The notes below the pieces were generated by a model. It did no database searches and was not told the DNA's origin. It was given only the letters and a program-made list of their open reading frames with translations. Source: Pseudomonas sp. 7SR1 (GTDB lineage Bacteria > Pseudomonadota > Gammaproteobacteria > Pseudomonadales > Pseudomonadaceae). Taken from it: 64,000 nucleotides of DNA. The DNA lies in NCBI RefSeq assembly GCF_900156465.1, contig NZ_LT707064.1, forward strand, positions 3,425,001 through 3,489,000, read 5' to 3'. The position numbers and the translations under genes are program-made. Shown here in pieces: positions 62,186 to 64,000 of this stretch (the stretch's first letter is position 1; each line of letters opens with the position of its first letter).

Positions 62186-62593
62186 ATGATTATCGAGGAG
62201 CGCATCAGGAGATCAATCGCCTTGCGAAAGGACGACGTGTTTCTGCGCTCTGAATTTTCCAAGTTCGGCAGTTCCGCACAGGTATCCCGAGCGTTGCGTC
62301 ATCTGGTGGCTAACGGTGTATTGGTCAGACTTGGCGTTGGCGTCTTCGCGAAGGCTAAAAACAGTGTGCTCACCGGCAAGCCAATCCCGATACGTCCGCT
62401 TGAAGTTCTGGCGCCTCTGGCTCTGCAGAAGCTTGGCGTGAAGATCACGGCGGGGCGCGCGTTGCGTGAATACAATGCCAGCGACAGTTTGCAGCTTCCC
62501 GCCGGCGTTGTTTTTGATACAGGCTCACGCCGTATTATCCGCAAGCTCGGCTTTGGTGGGCGCTACGTAGTTTATGAAAACCATCACGCCTGA
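62186..62593 (+). CDS. AbiEi-like (DUF6088) antitoxin
   Basis: Encodes 135 residues. The N-terminal winged-helix region (LRKDDVFLRSEFSKFGSSAQVSRALRHLVANGVLVRLGVGVFAKAK) is typical of DUF6088/AbiEi type IV antitoxins, which bind DNA and repress their own operon. The stop overlaps the toxin start by 20 bases, indicating translational coupling. The region is richer in AT than the pvd genes, fitting horizontal gain. Confidence 0.83.
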   Translation: MIIEERIRRSIALRKDDVFLRSEFSKFGSSAQVSRALRHLVANGVLVRLGVGVFAKAKNSVLTGKPIPIRPLEVLAPLALQKLGVKITAGRALREYNASDSLQLPAGVVFDTGSRRIIRKLGFGGRYVVYENHHA

Positions 62594-63536
62594 GCAGGTT
62601 GAGTTGATTGATGCGGTACTGGCTGAGGTTGAGGTCGGTTTTCTGACCGCCAGCATTCTTGAAAAAGACATCCATGTAACCGATGCCTTGCAGCATCTGA
62701 TGGGAATACAGTTTCCGGGCATTCGATTAGTGTTCTGTGGCGGGACGAGCCTGTCCAAGGCCTATCGATTGATCGAGCGCATGTCAGAAGACGTTGACTT
62801 GAAGATCGTATGGGACAAGTCGAGCATGTTCAGTGCTTCGGCTCAAAAGCGACACCTCAGTCAGTTGAAGGCTGAGGTTTCCCAGGGGCTCGCCAGGCTT
62901 GGCTTCGAAGAAATCGTGGACGCGCGTATTGCCCGGAATGAAAACCGATATTTCTCCAGTCGTTGGCAATATGCACCTCAATACCCGCACGACTTGAGTT
63001 TGCGCCCTTATCTGAGCCTGGAACTGACCGCACGAATGCCTGAGTTCGAAGTGACTCTGCGACCGCTGGAACACTTGGTGGATAGACTTGCCGCAAGGCC
63101 TGGGTACTTGGGAAGTATCCCCTGTGTAGCGGTTGAAGAAACACTTGCGGAAAAAGTCATTTCATTTCTTCGGCGTTATGCCCAGCACCAGGCCGGGGCC
63201 ATGCTTCAGGCGTGGGACGATACATTGGTGCGTCATATCTACGACGTTTATTGCATCAGCCTTGCCGATCCTGCCGTCAGCGAACGAGCCGCCAGCGGTT
63301 TCAAAAAACTGGTGAACTTCGACGCCGCTGAATTTGGTCGGCAGTTTCCTCCGTTCGCTGCCAATCCAGGAAAGGTCATGCAGAGAGCCCTCGATCAAAG
63401 CAGCTCGGACGCGGCGATTCGTGGCCAGTATGACGCGAGGCTGATGCCGTTGATTTTTGGCTCCATCCGCCCCGGCTTCGACGAGGCTTTTGCAGTGTTT
63501 CGTGAACACGCCGAGTTGTTGATTCGAACTCTTTGA
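62574..63536 (+). CDS. AbiEii-type nucleotidyltransferase toxin
   Basis: Encodes 320 residues. The nucleotidyltransferase core has CGGTSLSKAY (55-64) and SEDVDLKI (71-78), and EETLAEKVISFLRRY further on, as in AbiEii/AbiGii toxins. Such enzymes can block growth by modifying RNA substrates and give phage defence by abortive infection. It forms an operon with the antitoxin. Lysine and metal-site residues look intact. Target unknown. Confidence 0.87.
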   Translation: MKTITPEQVELIDAVLAEVEVGFLTASILEKDIHVTDALQHLMGIQFPGIRLVFCGGTSLSKAYRLIERMSEDVDLKIVWDKSSMFSASAQKRHLSQLKAEVSQGLARLGFEEIVDARIARNENRYFSSRWQYAPQYPHDLSLRPYLSLELTARMPEFEVTLRPLEHLVDRLAARPGYLGSIPCVAVEETLAEKVISFLRRYAQHQAGAMLQAWDDTLVRHIYDVYCISLADPAVSERAASGFKKLVNFDAAEFGRQFPPFAANPGKVMQRALDQSSSDAAIRGQYDARLMPLIFGSIRPGFDEAFAVFREHAELLIRTL

Positions 63537-63583
63537 ATGCTTGGTCAGATTAGCTGGCCTCCGCGTGTTACTTGGTTTTAGCC

Positions 63584-64000
63584 TTACATCACCTGCCACC
63601 CACCACCCAATGCCTTGTACAACGCCACGCTAGCCTGCACCCGCGCCAATCGCAATTGCACGTTCATGTCCTGGGCGGCGTACAGCGTCCGTTGGGTTTC
63701 CAGCACCGTGAGCAGGTCTTCTGCGCCGGCCCGGTAGCGGCTCTGGGCGATGTCGAAGGCGGTCTGGGCCTGGTGCAGTTCTTCGGTCTGCCACTGCCGT
63801 TGCTGGTCCAGGCCGTCGATGCCGTTCAGGGCTTTCTCGACATCGGCGAAGCCGTTGACGATGGCGGCGCGGTAGAGCTCCAGCAACTCCTCCTGGCGGG
63901 CGGTGGCCCTGTCCCGTTCGGCCTTGAGGCGGCCGTTGTTGAAGATCGGCGCGGCCAGGCCGGCGCTGAGGTTGTAGACGTTGTTGCGCAACAGCTGGTC
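63584..64000 (-). CDS. opmQ: RND outer-membrane efflux lipoprotein, C-terminal part
   Basis: The last 138 residues of an OprM/NodT-type outer-membrane factor, cut by the window end. Visible are PIFNNGRLKAERDRATARQEELLELYRAAIVNGFADVEKAL and the helical repeat AFDIAQSRYRAGAEDLLTVLETQRTLYAAQD. In other pseudomonads opmQ (with pvdR and pvdT, recycling pyoverdine to the outside) stands near pvdP, so this is the likely identity, but the upstream genes are needed to confirm it. Confidence 0.75.
   Translation of the reverse strand, partial: DQLLRNNVYNLSAGLAAPIFNNGRLKAERDRATARQEELLELYRAAIVNGFADVEKALNGIDGLDQQRQWQTEELHQAQTAFDIAQSRYRAGAEDLLTVLETQRTLYAAQDMNVQLRLARVQASVALYKALGGGWQVM

Overview
The window comes from a fluorescent Pseudomonas, most likely the P. 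fluorescens complex. The 23S and 5S rRNA, GC-rich coding sequence, two REP-type palindrome families, tandem RsmX-like RNAs and a pyoverdine cluster all fit this. A finer placement cannot be made from sequence reading alone.

Layout. Positions 1-2610 hold the 3' part of a 23S rRNA gene, a 5S rRNA gene and their terminator. Positions 2670-15800 hold mixed chromosomal genes. These are an LprI-like periplasmic protein, an SRPBCC protein, two tandem RsmX-like small RNA genes with matched promoters, a secreted protein of 14-residue repeats, an AraC regulator divergent from an SDR gene, an Atu4866-like protein, an isonitrile hydratase-like gene divergent from a GlxA-type regulator, an alpha/beta hydrolase, a DUF6124 gene with a structured leader, a GH15 enzyme coupled to an SDR gene, an SCP2-JmjC fusion and a Tam methyltransferase.

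Positions 16000-60640 are a pyoverdine locus. It holds a type II thioesterase (pvdG-like), three co-directional NRPS genes (pvdI-like, pvdJ-like and a one-module Asp synthetase), fpvA, then on the opposite strand an operon pvdM-pvdN-pvdO-pvdE-terminal NRPS, and finally divergent pvdP. Binding-pocket residues read from the adenylation domains, together with epimerase positions, predict a chain after the PvdL-made chromophore (pvdL is not in the window): D-Ser, D-(hydroxy)Orn, Ala, Gly, D-Ser, Ser, beta-hydroxy-Asp, Thr, released by a thioesterase. The Asp module is split. Its condensation domain and its beta-hydroxylase sit at the C-terminus of the pvdJ-like protein. Its adenylation and carrier domains sit in the next protein behind a catalytically dead condensation-like (interface) domain. 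TAAAT-N16-CGT boxes for the PvdS sigma factor lie in front of pvdM and pvdP, with near matches in front of pvdG and pvdI. PvdE exports the precursor, periplasmic PvdP, PvdM, PvdO and PvdN mature it, and FpvA takes up the ferric form.

Positions 60700-63540 look like an accessory insertion between pvdP and a truncated opmQ-like efflux gene at the window end. The insertion holds a single-EF-hand (dockerin-like) small protein, a second DUF6124 gene with a leader RNA that covaries with the first, a 19-bp inverted-repeat element, and an AbiEi/AbiEii-type toxin-antitoxin pair.
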